This document shows positions 15,355 through 24,966 of a stretch of 64,000 bases of DNA, one piece after another. The notes under the pieces are model-generated. The model was not told the origin of the DNA. It worked only from the letters and a program-made list of their open reading frames with translations, and made no database searches. Position numbers and translations under genes: made by a program. The stretch spans positions 62,001 through 126,000 of the forward strand of contig JAUZNZ010000004.1 of NCBI GenBank assembly GCA_030706735.1, written 5' to 3'. The stretch comes from Bacteroidota bacterium. GTDB taxonomy: Bacteria > Bacteroidota > Bacteroidia > Chitinophagales > Chitinophagaceae. Numbering within the stretch: position 1 is the first letter of the stretch; every line of letters starts with the position of its first letter.

Positions 15355-18300
15355 CTAAAGCTTCAGCAATTTCCGTATTTCTTTCCATTCTCCGACCTGT
15401 ACCAATAGGAGGTAGCTTCCAGGTGCCAGTCCGTTCACCGGGACCTGGTTACTACTGACCTGCCCCTCCTTCCTCGATTCCCACCGGCGCAGAGGTTTTC
15501 CCCTTCCGTCGAGGATCATAATTTTCAAAGGGCCCACATGTGCATTGTTCAGCCTTAACGTGACTTGTTCCCCGGCGGGATTAGGATAGATGATAAGGTC
15601 GCCTGGCGCGCCCAGGGCACTGTCGCTTCCCCCAAAGTTGGCCGCATAAGCCCCGACAGGATCCCGGACCGTCCCCCCGGTTGACCCGGTGGACGAGGTC
15701 AGTTCGGTGACCGCGAATCCGTTTAAATAGTTATATCCGGTGGGTGTGCTGATCGTGATCACGATCTTTCCGGAGCTATTGGCCTTGACCCCGCTAAAGA
15801 CGGCCTTATTGTTCAGGTTGTTGAAGCTCAGCACGGTGTCCGATGCCTGTCTCGCGATCGCAAATACGCTCTTTTGACCCGGGTTCGAATTCCGGCTGGC
15901 ATACAGCTCGATAGTATACGTGGCTGCCGTCTTCAGGCCATTCAACGTAAGGGTTCGCGTGGTTTCGCAATAGCTTGTAAATCGCAGGACGGCGGCCGGA
16001 GCCATGGTGCCTCCATAGGATGCTCCATTGTCCACGACGGATTCATTGACGCTCAGGCCCGCGGTGGCGCCGGATGATGTGCCATCCGAATAGGTGAGGG
16101 TAGGCGAGGTGACCCCGCTATTTACGTTCCAGTTATTCCACTGCGTATTGGTATAGGGGCTCGTCCCGCCATATAGGTTCACATTGATCATCTTGCTCAC
16201 GGTGCCACTGTTGACCGTCACCGTGATCGTATCGGTACTGGTTGTCCCCAGGTTGTCGGTCACCGTTAGCTGGAACAGATAGGTGCCCTGAATAAGTCCC
16301 TTGACGACGGTGGTCGCTGCCGATGGAGTGACCAGGGTATCGGAGGCAGGTCCTGATAATTGTGTCCATAAATAGGAGGTCAACGGTCCGCTGGATCCGC
16401 TGCCATTCAGCGTGGTTTGATTGGCCGGCCATACGATCGCTTGATTGGCCCCGGCATCCGCGACAAGCGGTGGCGGCGGGGTCACCGTTACTTGGACCGT
16501 CGCCGAACTGTCTCCGTTCACCGTCAATTGAAAAACATACTCGCCCTGCACCAGGCCTGTAACCAGGGTGCTGTCCGACGAGGGCGATACGATCGTGTCA
16601 CCATCAGGCCCGGAGACCTGCGTCCAGGCATAGGAAGTGATGGCGCCGGTGGATGCGCTCCCGTTCAGCATGGCCTGGCTCGTCGGCAGGACAATCGTTT
16701 GTGCCGGCCCCGCATTGGCAGCCAGTGCGGGCACTCCATTGACAGTGACCGTCGCTACGGCGCTGATTTGCTGGCCATGTCCATCCGTGACCGTGGCCTG
16801 GAACAGGTTCGTCCCCTGGGTAAGTCCATTGATCACTGTGCCGGCCGAGCCGGGCGCAGCGATCGTGGCGGCCGAGTTGATCAGGTTCTGGAAAATATTC
16901 GTTCCCGCCAAGACATTGAATAACTGCCGGTGCCCCTGATCATTGTCATGCACATTATCCGCGGAGGAGGGATAGAGCCGTTTCGTCGTGCCCGGCACGA
17001 CGATCGGATCATAAAAGTCCATGGCGCGCGAACCGAATCGGAGGAGGATACTGTCGCGCAATGCCTGCAGTTTGGACTGGACGCTTGCGGAAAAATCCTC
17101 CCGCGGTTGCGTCGTCGTAATATAGACCTGCGCCCCATTCGCCGCCGCTGCATTGTACAGGAGCTGCAGCCCGTTCATGACATCCGACGTGCCCAGCACA
17201 TCATATCCGTTATTCGGGAAATTGATGACGATAAGGTCCGGACCCAAGCTTAGGGCTTTCGTAACATTGATTGCCGGGTCGACGGCGGCATTGCTTGCAC
17301 CCAACGCATTCACGACGGAAGCCGGCGCCACATAACCCGTCGGCATCGCATTGTAGGGATTATAGCCGGACACGCTCAGGTTGACCACATTGGCCGTCAG
17401 CCCCTGCGCGGCATAGTATCGGGTAAAACGGCCGACAAAGGAGGAGTCGGGCACGCTGGCGCCCACTCCGGCCGTCGAGGATGAGCCCATGAAGACGACG
17501 GTTTTCGGCGTCTGCCCCGGCGCTTTGAATTTGGTCCATTTGACCGAGTTCAGGCTCGAGCCTGTCACCACAGGATTCATGTTCACGTTTATGCTGGTCG
17601 TCGGCAGGGTAATCGTCTGCGACGCCGGTGAAAGGGTTACTATCGGCGAGGCATAGGGAGTATTCGACAATACCTGCACATCCACGGTGCTGGTCGCGAC
17701 TGCGCCCGTATCGTCCGTAAGCGTTAATTGAAAGGTATACGTCCCCGCGACCAGGCCGGTAATCTGCGTGCTGGAGGCGCCCGGCGATTTAATGGTATCG
17801 GACAGAGGCCCGATCAATTGCCTCCAGCTGTAGGAGACAATGGCCCCCGTCGATGCGCTGGCGCTCAACGTCACTTTATTGGTCGGCAGGGTGATCGACT
17901 GTGAACTGCCCGCATTGGCAACCAGCGGGGGCGGATTGACGGTAACTTGTACGGTCGATCTGCTCCCTCCGTTCAGGGTCAGCTGAAATAGATAGACGCC
18001 CTGTACGAGTGCCGATACCCTGGTGCTCACAGTCGTCGGAGTGGCAATGGTTGCCATTGAGGGCCCGGAGACCTGCGTCCACGCATAGGCAGTGATCGTT
18101 CCCGTCGAGCCGCTGCCACTCAGGGTGACCTGGCTCGTAGGTAAGGTAATGGTTTGCGGGGCGCCGGCATTGGCGACAGGCGGTGGAGGCGCAGCATTTA
18201 CGGTGATCTGAACCGTCGATGTGCTGCCTCCGGTCACTGCCAGCTGGAAGACATAGACCCCTTGCGCCAACCCGGTCACCATCGTACTCACTGCGGTGGG

Positions 18301-19317
18301 TGATTTAATGGTATCTCCGGCAGGTCCCGAGAGCTGCGCCCAGGAGTAGGACGTGATATTGCCCGTGGACCCGCTTCCGTTCAACGTGACCGTATTGACC
18401 GGCAACGAAATCGTTTGCGCGGTCCCCGCATTGGCGACCGGAACCACCGGGATCGGGATTCGCGAGTTCCCGAGCATCCAGGAGTAAATGCTATAGTTGG
18501 TCTTTATACTCCTCCAGGTAAAGTTCTCCGTATACCCGGGATTATAGAACGGATTCCAGGGTCCGTGACCGGTAGTAAAAGAGGTGAATCGCGCATAGCC
18601 TGACTTGGCCTTGTTGATGACCGTGCTGAAGTCTTGTACAAAGCCTCCGTACAGATCGTGGTTAGCATCCCCGAAACCCCACAGGGGAATCGAGTCCGAT
18701 ACATCGATATTCCCCCACGTTTGCGTCGGATCGTTGCTGGCCTGGCTCATGGGCACAATGTCGGCTGGCTTGTACTTGCGCGCGTCCTTTGTCAGTGAAG
18801 GCGCGTCCTCATTGGGATCCAGTTGGGCGGCATATTCCGCCACACCAGCGCCCCCGGCCGATACACCGGTCAGGTGTATGCGATTCACGTCAACCCGGTA
18901 CGTGGCTACCAGGTAGTTGACGATATTCGCCAGTTGATCGCCGCTGATCGACCAGGTACTGGCCTGCGGCGAAACCACGATGAATTGTTCCTGGGCCCCG
19001 TTTACCGGGTTGCTGAAAGAGGCCGGCCACCCGCCATGTTCGATAAAATAAGCGGGACCTCCGTAGCTCGCCTGGTTATAGATCTTGGCCAGACCCGTTC
19101 CTGTGCTGGCCCCATCGGCAGCTTCGGAAGCGCTGTGGCAGAAAACCAACAAAGGGTAGCTTTTCGTCGTCGTGGAGTAATCGGAAGGCAGGTAAACGAG
19201 CGCTTTATAAGTGGGCGAAGCGCTGGCGGTATAGGGGACGTTGATCGTTGATTCAAGCTGGGCATGGGTTGTAGCCCAATACAACATAGTAATACTGGAT
19301 AATAAAATTCTTTTCAT
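15355..19317 (-). CDS. Secreted two-enzyme esterase with PKD-like repeats and T9SS domain (copy A)
   Basis: A 1320-residue protein. After a signal peptide, residues about 20-290 are an alpha/beta-hydrolase of the esterase/PHB-depolymerase type (Ser in LTGVSAGGAG, near 154; GDANHDLYGG and TGHGPWN supply likely Asp/His). Three PKD/REJ-like repeats (each beginning ANAG..Q.I.LP) follow. An SGNH/GDSL hydrolase (about 600-800) has MGSSSTAG, INFPNNGYD and DNVHDNDQGH blocks, and is embedded in a fourth repeat. Two more repeats, a malectin-like domain (about 1042-1200, MINVNLYGG) and a T9SS type A sorting domain (IIYPNPAGEQVTL) complete it. It probably removes acyl groups from a plant or microbial polysaccharide at the cell surface. 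Copy B lies directly upstream. Confidence 0.85.
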   Translation of the reverse strand: MKRILLSSITMLYWATTHAQLESTINVPYTASASPTYKALVYLPSDYSTTTKSYPLLVFCHSASEAADGASTGTGLAKIYNQASYGGPAYFIEHGGWPASFSNPVNGAQEQFIVVSPQASTWSISGDQLANIVNYLVATYRVDVNRIHLTGVSAGGAGVAEYAAQLDPNEDAPSLTKDARKYKPADIVPMSQASNDPTQTWGNIDVSDSIPLWGFGDANHDLYGGFVQDFSTVINKAKSGYARFTSFTTGHGPWNPFYNPGYTENFTWRSIKTNYSIYSWMLGNSRIPIPVVPVANAGTAQTISLPVNTVTLNGSGSTGNITSYSWAQLSGPAGDTIKSPTAVSTMVTGLAQGVYVFQLAVTGGSTSTVQITVNAAPPPPVANAGAPQTITLPTSQVTLSGSGSTGTITAYAWTQVSGPSMATIATPTTVSTRVSALVQGVYLFQLTLNGGSRSTVQVTVNPPPLVANAGSSQSITLPTNKVTLSASASTGAIVSYSWRQLIGPLSDTIKSPGASSTQITGLVAGTYTFQLTLTDDTGAVATSTVDVQVLSNTPYASPIVTLSPASQTITLPTTSINVNMNPVVTGSSLNSVKWTKFKAPGQTPKTVVFMGSSSTAGVGASVPDSSFVGRFTRYYAAQGLTANVVNLSVSGYNPYNAMPTGYVAPASVVNALGASNAAVDPAINVTKALSLGPDLIVINFPNNGYDVLGTSDVMNGLQLLYNAAAANGAQVYITTTQPREDFSASVQSKLQALRDSILLRFGSRAMDFYDPIVVPGTTKRLYPSSADNVHDNDQGHRQLFNVLAGTNIFQNLINSAATIAAPGSAGTVINGLTQGTNLFQATVTDGHGQQISAVATVTVNGVPALAANAGPAQTIVLPTSQAMLNGSASTGAITSYAWTQVSGPDGDTIVSPSSDSTLVTGLVQGEYVFQLTVNGDSSATVQVTVTPPPPLVADAGANQAIVWPANQTTLNGSGSSGPLTSYLWTQLSGPASDTLVTPSAATTVVKGLIQGTYLFQLTVTDNLGTTSTDTITVTVNSGTVSKMINVNLYGGTSPYTNTQWNNWNVNSGVTSPTLTYSDGTSSGATAGLSVNESVVDNGASYGGTMAPAAVLRFTSYCETTRTLTLNGLKTAATYTIELYASRNSNPGQKSVFAIARQASDTVLSFNNLNNKAVFSGVKANSSGKIVITISTPTGYNYLNGFAVTELTSSTGSTGGTVRDPVGAYAANFGGSDSALGAPGDLIIYPNPAGEQVTLRLNNAHVGPLKIMILDGRGKPLRRWESRKEGQVSSNQVPVNGLAPGSYLLLVQVGEWKEIRKLLKL

Positions 19318-19390
19318 AAAAGCGGTTTAACTGAATAATGGGTTATCGTAATTTCCGAAAGAGGCTAAAGGTTTACCCCTAACGCACCCC

Positions 19391-19479
19391 AAAATAAATG
19401 AAAAGGAGCCGGGTTTGATGCAAAGTCTTATACATATATAATTACCATATATATGAAACGCCCAATGCTTCTCGGCTCC
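19391..19479 (-). terminator. Two-tier hairpin terminator between the esterase paralogs
   Basis: Reading the minus strand, GGAGCCG (19479-19473) pairs with CGGCTCC (19411-19405), followed at once by TTTTCATTTATTTT (19404-19391). Inside the loop a second perfect stem, CATATATA (19455-19448) with TATATATG (19440-19433), has a seven-base loop. It lies seven bases after the stop of copy B, whose transcript it would end. Confidence 0.5.
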
Positions 19480-19485
19480 ACCGCT

Positions 19486-22400
19486 TCACAATTTGATCAG
19501 CACGCGGCTATCCCTCCAGTTGTTTACCTGCACGACGATGAAGTAGATTCCCGCAGCCAGGCCGCTCACCGGTACTTCTATGCTGCTGCTGATCCCTTCC
19601 TTCCTCAATTCCGTCTTGCGAAGGATCACCCCGGCCCGATCCAGTATCGTTATTCGAAGCGCGCCCGTATGCACATTGTTCAAATATAAAGTAGCCTGAT
19701 CCCCCGCGGGGTTTGGATAGATCAGGAACTCACCCGACCCGCTCGCATCCCGGTTGCTATCGCGGCCGCCAAAGGAAGCCGCATGAGCGCTCGGGACCTC
19801 CGAACCCATTCCGCCGTTCGTTCCGTTTGAAGAGGTTTCGGTGATCGCGAATCCATTTAAATAGTTGTACCCGGTCGGCGTACTGATCGTGATCACGATC
19901 CTTCCGGAGCTATTGGCCTGGACACCGCTGAAGACGGCCTTATCGGTCAGGTTCCTGTAGGTCAGCACCGTGTCCGATACCTGCCCTGCGATCGCGAATA
20001 CGCTTTTTTGACCCGAGTTCGAATTCCGGCTGGCATACAACTCGATCGTATACGAGGCCGCCGTCTTCAGACCGTTTAACGTCAGCGTGCGCGTGATCTC
20101 GCAATAGCTGGCGTATCTCAATACGGGTGCGGGAGCCATGGTGCCGCCATAATTCGCTCCATTGTCTACCACGGACTCATTGATGCTGAGACTTGCGGTG
20201 ACTCCGGAAGACGTCCCGTCCGAATAGGTCAGGGTAGGGGAATTGATCCCGTTATTGACATTCCAGTTGTTCCATTGCGAATTCGAGTACGGATTCGTGC
20301 CGCCATATACGTTTACATTGATCATTTTTCCCGTGATGGCATTATTGACCGTCACGGTGGTCGTAGCAATGCTGGTTGCACCCAGGTTATCGGTGACCAT
20401 TAGCTGAAATACGTAAATGCCCTGCACCAGCCCCCTGACGATCGTAGCGACGGCAGACGGCGAGACGAGGGTATCCATGGCCGGCCCGGACACCTGGGTC
20501 CAGGCATAAGAGGTTATATTGCCGCTGGAGGCGCTGCCATCCAGTGTCACCTGGCTTGTCGGCAAATAGATCGTCTGCGGGCTCCCGGCATTGGCAACCG
20601 GATTGGCGCCCTGGTTGACCGTCACCGTCGCTATCGCGTTGGCATCCTGGCCATGGCTGTCGATAACTGTAGCCTGGAACTGGTGAGTGCCGACGGTCAG
20701 GCCCGTGATGGCGGTGCTGGCAGACCCTGGACTGCTGATCACGGACGGAGAACTGATCTTGTTCTTAAAGATATTGGTTCCGACCACTATATTGAAGAGC
20801 TGCCTGTGGCCCCGGTCATTCAGGTGAATGTCATCATCGTCGTCGTCAGCGGGATAGAGACGCCTGGTAGTGCCTGGCACGGTGACCGCATCGTAAAAAT
20901 TCATGGCATGCGGACCGAAACGCAGCAGGATGCTGTCACGCAGCACCTGCAGGAAGGCTTGCCTGGAGGCGGTAAAATCCTCCCTGGGTTGCGTAGTTGT
21001 CACAAAACATTCAGCGCCATTGGCTGCAGCGGCATTATACAGGGTCTGTAAACCGTTCATGATATCCGCCGTGCTCAATACATCGTAACCATTTGTTGGG
21101 AAGCTGATGACGATCATATCCGGGCTGTAGCTTAACGCCTTCGTGACATTGATCGTCGGGTCCACGGCTGCCCCTGCGGCGCCCAACACATTAACGACAG
21201 AGGAGGGTGCGACATACCCTGTGGGCATTGCGTTGTACAGATTGATGCCCGACGTTCCGAGGTTGACGACCCGGCTGATCATCCCCTGGGCAGTGTAAAA
21301 ATTGGTAAATCGCCAAACATAGGCGGAATCTTCCGTGCTGGCGCCGGAACCGGCGGTCGTCGACGATCCCAGGAAGACAACGGTCTTTGGCGTCTGGCCC
21401 GGCGTTTTGAATTTGCTCCAATTGATCGAATTCAGGCTCGCGCCGGTGAGCACGAAGCTTACCGTTTCATTCACCGAAGATGCCGGCAACGAAATGGTCT
21501 GCGTTGGCGCGACGATGGAAGCTACCGGCGAGGCATAGCCAGTATTCGAATTGACGGTGACATTGACCGTGCCGGTCGCGAATGCGCCCAGGTCGTCCGT
21601 GACCCGCAATTGAAAAGTATATACGCCCGCAACCAAACCCGTGACGACCGTGATCGCCGATGTGGGGGACTGGATCGAACCCGGATCCGGCCCGGTTATC
21701 TTGGTCCACAGGTAAGCGGTTATATTGCCGGTGGAGGCGCTCCCATTCAGCGTAACCTGGTTGGTTGGCAGGGTGATCGTTTGGGGAGTCCCGGCGTTGG
21801 CGACCAGAGGCGCCGTGGGATTCACCGTGACCTGCACCGTCGCCGTACTGCCACCCGTTACGGTCAATCGGAAAACATATACCCCTTGCACCAGCCCGGT
21901 GACCAGGGTGCTGACCGAATTGGGAGCGGTGATAGTGGCCGTCGAAGGGCCGGATACCTGCATCCAGGCATAAGAAGTAATATTTCCCGTAGAGGCGTTC
22001 CCATTCAGCGTAACCTGGTTGGTTGGCAGGGTAATCGTCTGTGCCGGCCCCGCATTGGCTACAGGCCCGGTGGGAACGGAGATCCTGGAATTCCCGAGCA
22101 TCCAGCTGTACATGCTGTAGTTCGATTGGCGATTTCTCCACGTGAAGTTCTCGGTGTATGCAGGATTGTAGAATGGGTTCCAGGGGCCATGACCGGTGTT
22201 GAAGGACGTGAAGCGGGCATAGCCCGATTTGGCATGGTTGATGACGGTGGTCAGGTTCAGGGTAAACTCACCGTACAGATCATTGTTCTCATCGCCGAAT
22301 CCCCAATCAGGGATCGAATCCGCCACGATCACATTTCCCCATGCCTGCGTCGGATTGTTGGTCGCCTCACTCATGGCGACCATGTCGGCGGGTTTCCATC

Positions 22401-22965
22401 GCCTGACACGCGCGCTTTGGGATGGAGGATCTTCGTCAGGGTTCATCTGGGCTGCATATTCCACGACGCCGGCCCCGCCCGAGGAGACCCCCGTAAGGTG
22501 TATGCGGCTGGTATCGACGCGGTAATTGGCGACCAGAAAATTGACTATATAGGCCAGTTCGTCGCCATTGATAGCCCAGGTATTCGATTGCGGCGATACG
22601 ACAATGAATTGCTCCTGCCTTCCATTCACCGGGTTGGTGAAGGTGGCCGGCCATCCGCCGTGCTCGATAAAATAGGCAGGGCCTCCATAGCTCGCCTGGT
22701 TATAGATCTTGGCCAGCCCCGTCCCTGCGCTGGCGCCATCTGCCGCCTCTGACGAATTGTGGCAAAAGACCAGCAAAGGATAATTCATGCTTGTGCTGCT
22801 GTAATCCGAAGGCAGATAAAGCAGCGCCTGAAAAGTGGGCGAACTGCTTGCGGTGTAAGGAACATTTATCGTTCTTTCCACCTGGGCGCTTGCAATGACT
22901 ATATTAAATAAGGAGAGGAGGCAGACCAGTGCTGTTCTGCTGAGTGTGAGTAGTTCTTTTTTCAT
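19486..22965 (-). CDS. Secreted two-enzyme esterase with PKD-like repeats and T9SS domain (copy B)
   Basis: A 1159-residue paralog of the neighbouring gene with the same order of parts: signal peptide, alpha/beta-hydrolase (Ser in LTGVSSGGAG, near 162), PKD-like repeats, SGNH hydrolase (about 523-718; FLGSSTTAG, ISFPTNGYD, IHLNDRGH) nested in a repeat, one repeat, malectin-like domain (from about 882, MINVNVYGG) and T9SS sorting domain (FLIYPNPAGDQATL). It has four repeats including the interrupted one, against six in copy A, which accounts for the size difference. ATG 22965 directly precedes the signal peptide; the frame extends 26 codons further without supporting features. A tandem duplication is the simplest explanation. 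Confidence 0.85.
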   Translation of the reverse strand: MKKELLTLSRTALVCLLSLFNIVIASAQVERTINVPYTASSSPTFQALLYLPSDYSSTSMNYPLLVFCHNSSEAADGASAGTGLAKIYNQASYGGPAYFIEHGGWPATFTNPVNGRQEQFIVVSPQSNTWAINGDELAYIVNFLVANYRVDTSRIHLTGVSSGGAGVVEYAAQMNPDEDPPSQSARVRRWKPADMVAMSEATNNPTQAWGNVIVADSIPDWGFGDENNDLYGEFTLNLTTVINHAKSGYARFTSFNTGHGPWNPFYNPAYTENFTWRNRQSNYSMYSWMLGNSRISVPTGPVANAGPAQTITLPTNQVTLNGNASTGNITSYAWMQVSGPSTATITAPNSVSTLVTGLVQGVYVFRLTVTGGSTATVQVTVNPTAPLVANAGTPQTITLPTNQVTLNGSASTGNITAYLWTKITGPDPGSIQSPTSAITVVTGLVAGVYTFQLRVTDDLGAFATGTVNVTVNSNTGYASPVASIVAPTQTISLPASSVNETVSFVLTGASLNSINWSKFKTPGQTPKTVVFLGSSTTAGSGASTEDSAYVWRFTNFYTAQGMISRVVNLGTSGINLYNAMPTGYVAPSSVVNVLGAAGAAVDPTINVTKALSYSPDMIVISFPTNGYDVLSTADIMNGLQTLYNAAAANGAECFVTTTQPREDFTASRQAFLQVLRDSILLRFGPHAMNFYDAVTVPGTTRRLYPADDDDDDIHLNDRGHRQLFNIVVGTNIFKNKISSPSVISSPGSASTAITGLTVGTHQFQATVIDSHGQDANAIATVTVNQGANPVANAGSPQTIYLPTSQVTLDGSASSGNITSYAWTQVSGPAMDTLVSPSAVATIVRGLVQGIYVFQLMVTDNLGATSIATTTVTVNNAITGKMINVNVYGGTNPYSNSQWNNWNVNNGINSPTLTYSDGTSSGVTASLSINESVVDNGANYGGTMAPAPVLRYASYCEITRTLTLNGLKTAASYTIELYASRNSNSGQKSVFAIAGQVSDTVLTYRNLTDKAVFSGVQANSSGRIVITISTPTGYNYLNGFAITETSSNGTNGGMGSEVPSAHAASFGGRDSNRDASGSGEFLIYPNPAGDQATLYLNNVHTGALRITILDRAGVILRKTELRKEGISSSIEVPVSGLAAGIYFIVVQVNNWRDSRVLIKL

Positions 22966-23181
22966 ACAACTGGGTTTAGGGGGTGATAGGGATATTGAGG
23001 CAAGAACAATCCTCAACATATTGCAAAGTAATCCGGGTTTCATACCGTGAAGATGACGGCTGATCTAAGCCGGAATGATTTGGATCAGGAGGATATATGA
23101 AATAACAAAGGATTAGCAATCCGTAATGACCGGATAATCTACTTTTGTGGCTGGCCGCCTATCAGGCCGCGGAAAAAGAGT

Positions 23182-24057
23182 ATGAAAACAGTCCTATCGA
23201 TTTTTCACTTGACAATCATTTCCTTATTTCTGCTGTATGGCTGCAGTCCATCGCGTTCAGCAAGAGATAATTCCACAAGCGAGGTATCGGCCTGGCAGGC
23301 GCGTCCGCTAGTCATAGACGGATCGGACGATGATTGGACCTTGCCGCTTCCGGGTTACGACAAAAAAGAACAGGTGAGCTACGCCATGACCAATGATAAG
23401 GACAACGTATATATTTTGCTCTCCGCCAGGACCCGGGAAGAACAACAAAAGATTATCCGCGGCGGCATGACGGTATGGATCAATACCCAGGCGGAAAAAA
23501 GCAACGCCGATGCGATCGGCATCGGTTTTCCCACCGGCGCGAAAATGACCCGCGAACAAAACCTGATGGCGCAAGCCCAACCCGAACGTTATCAAAATAG
23601 GAACCGATCCGTGGACGATGACCTCCGCGCGTACACGTTGTACGGGTTTAGAAGGGACGAGACGGTCCAAAACTTCGACTCCGGACAGGCCAATAACGAA
23701 GGCGTCGCGCTGAAGATCGGTTTCAATAAGGCCGGGGACCTGGTGTATGAGGCATCCGTCCCACTCAGTTCGATCTATCCCCGCAACACGACCCATAACT
23801 TTGCCGGCAAGAGCCTGGCCATCGGCATTTTCATAGAAGGCCTCCCCCCGAATGAAGGCGGCGGACGAAGAGGCGGTGGCAGCGGCGTTGAATTTGGCGG
23901 CGGCGTAGGCATGGGCACATTCGGCAGCGGCGTCGGAATGGGATTGTCGTTCAGCCCCGGGGCGATGGGCGGCAGGGGCCGGGGCGCCGACAGGCAACTC
24001 TACCAGCAGACGCAGATCTGGCATATCCTGCCCCTGGCCAGGCCGGGCTCGCACTAG
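23182..24057 (+). CDS. CBM9/DOMON-like lipoprotein with Gly-rich tail
   Basis: A 291-residue lipoprotein (lipobox LLYGC, Cys21). Residues about 40-200 resemble a family 9 carbohydrate-binding or DOMON-like sandwich: ARPLVIDGSDDDWTLPLPGY, then NDKDNVYILLSARTREE and AVW-like strand GGMTVWINTQAE. The region 224-268 is Gly-rich with GMG(T/L)/GGG words, then a short end IWHILPLARPGSH. A surface glycan- or haem-binding role is possible. It is transcribed in the same direction as the hydrolase genes that follow, with a 72-base gap. Confidence 0.65.
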   Translation: MKTVLSIFHLTIISLFLLYGCSPSRSARDNSTSEVSAWQARPLVIDGSDDDWTLPLPGYDKKEQVSYAMTNDKDNVYILLSARTREEQQKIIRGGMTVWINTQAEKSNADAIGIGFPTGAKMTREQNLMAQAQPERYQNRNRSVDDDLRAYTLYGFRRDETVQNFDSGQANNEGVALKIGFNKAGDLVYEASVPLSSIYPRNTTHNFAGKSLAIGIFIEGLPPNEGGGRRGGGSGVEFGGGVGMGTFGSGVGMGLSFSPGAMGGRGRGADRQLYQQTQIWHILPLARPGSH

Positions 24058-24097
24058 ATGGTCCCGGCATCCCCGGTGTTAGTGATGGTTTTGTACT

Positions 24098-24105
24098 TAT
24101 ATTTG
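24098..24105 (+). promoter_or_regulatory. Candidate -7 element
   Basis: TATATTTG matches the Bacteroidota -7 consensus TAnnTTTG exactly and lies 24 bases before the ATG of the dienelactone hydrolase gene. No good -33 TTTG is seen at the right distance. Confidence 0.35.
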
Positions 24106-24129
24106 CCGGCGTAAATAAATCGTAACTTT

Positions 24130-24966
24130 ATGCGCCTTCCAAAACTCACCTTCGCCACATTAATCATCATATCTCTTTTTATGGCATGCAATAACGAGCC
24201 CAAACAGGAGGCCCAGTCTCCCTCCGGCAGCGATTCGGCCGTCTACAAAGAGGAGATGGTCACGTATAACGGCGACAACGCCACGCTGAACGGCTATGTC
24301 GTGTATGACGCGAATAACAAGAACAGGCGACCCGCGGTTCTCGTAGTGCCGGAATGGTGGGGCCTTACCGACTATCCTAAGATGCGCGCCATGAAACTGG
24401 CCAAACTGGGCTATGTCGCCATGGCCATCGATATCTATGGCGGCGGCAAGATCGCCGACAATCCCGATAGCGCCAAGGCGTTCGCCACGCCATTCTATAT
24501 GAATCCTCAATCGGCCAAAGCCCGTATCGACGCGGCAATTGCGAAGATCAAGACCTATCCGGTCGTCGATACCGCAAACATTGGCGCCATCGGCTACTGC
24601 TTCGGCGGCGGCATGCTGCTCAACACGGTGCGGCTCGGGGACGAACTGAAGGGCGTCGTCAGTTTCCACGGCTCGCTCATCGGTACCCCCGCGCGCAAGG
24701 ACCTGCTGAAGACCCGCATCCTCGTCTGCCACGGCAACGCGGATCAGTTCGTGACGCAAAAGGACGTGGCCGCATTCAAACACCAGATGGATTCCATCGG
24801 CGCGAATTATCAGTTCGTCGGGTATGACAGCGCCACCCACGCATTCACCAATCCCGATGCCACGGCCATGGGCCAGAAGTTCCATATGCCCATCGCATAT
24901 AACGCAAAAGCCGACACGGCCTCCTGGGAAGCTATGCAGTCATTCTTTAACGGCTTGTTCAAATGA
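24130..24966 (+). CDS. Dienelactone hydrolase family lipoprotein
   Basis: A 278-residue alpha/beta-hydrolase with a lipoprotein signal (LFMAC, Cys20). The catalytic set of dienelactone hydrolases is visible: Cys157 in GAIGYCFGGG, Asp205 in HGNADQFV and His237 in SATHAFTNP, with Glu75 in VVPEWWGL near the active site. The cysteine nucleophile in place of serine is typical of the family. It acts in the periplasm or outer membrane on ester or lactone substrates. Its stop overlaps the start of the GH32 gene (ATGA), so the two are translationally coupled. Confidence 0.85.
   Translation: MRLPKLTFATLIIISLFMACNNEPKQEAQSPSGSDSAVYKEEMVTYNGDNATLNGYVVYDANNKNRRPAVLVVPEWWGLTDYPKMRAMKLAKLGYVAMAIDIYGGGKIADNPDSAKAFATPFYMNPQSAKARIDAAIAKIKTYPVVDTANIGAIGYCFGGGMLLNTVRLGDELKGVVSFHGSLIGTPARKDLLKTRILVCHGNADQFVTQKDVAAFKHQMDSIGANYQFVGYDSATHAFTNPDATAMGQKFHMPIAYNAKADTASWEAMQSFFNGLFK

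Noticed and set aside
21610-22752. 380-codon open frame on the plus strand inside esterase copy B
   Set aside because: It is the mirror of repeated coding sequence (similar frames occur in copy A) and gives low-complexity Arg/Gly-rich protein.
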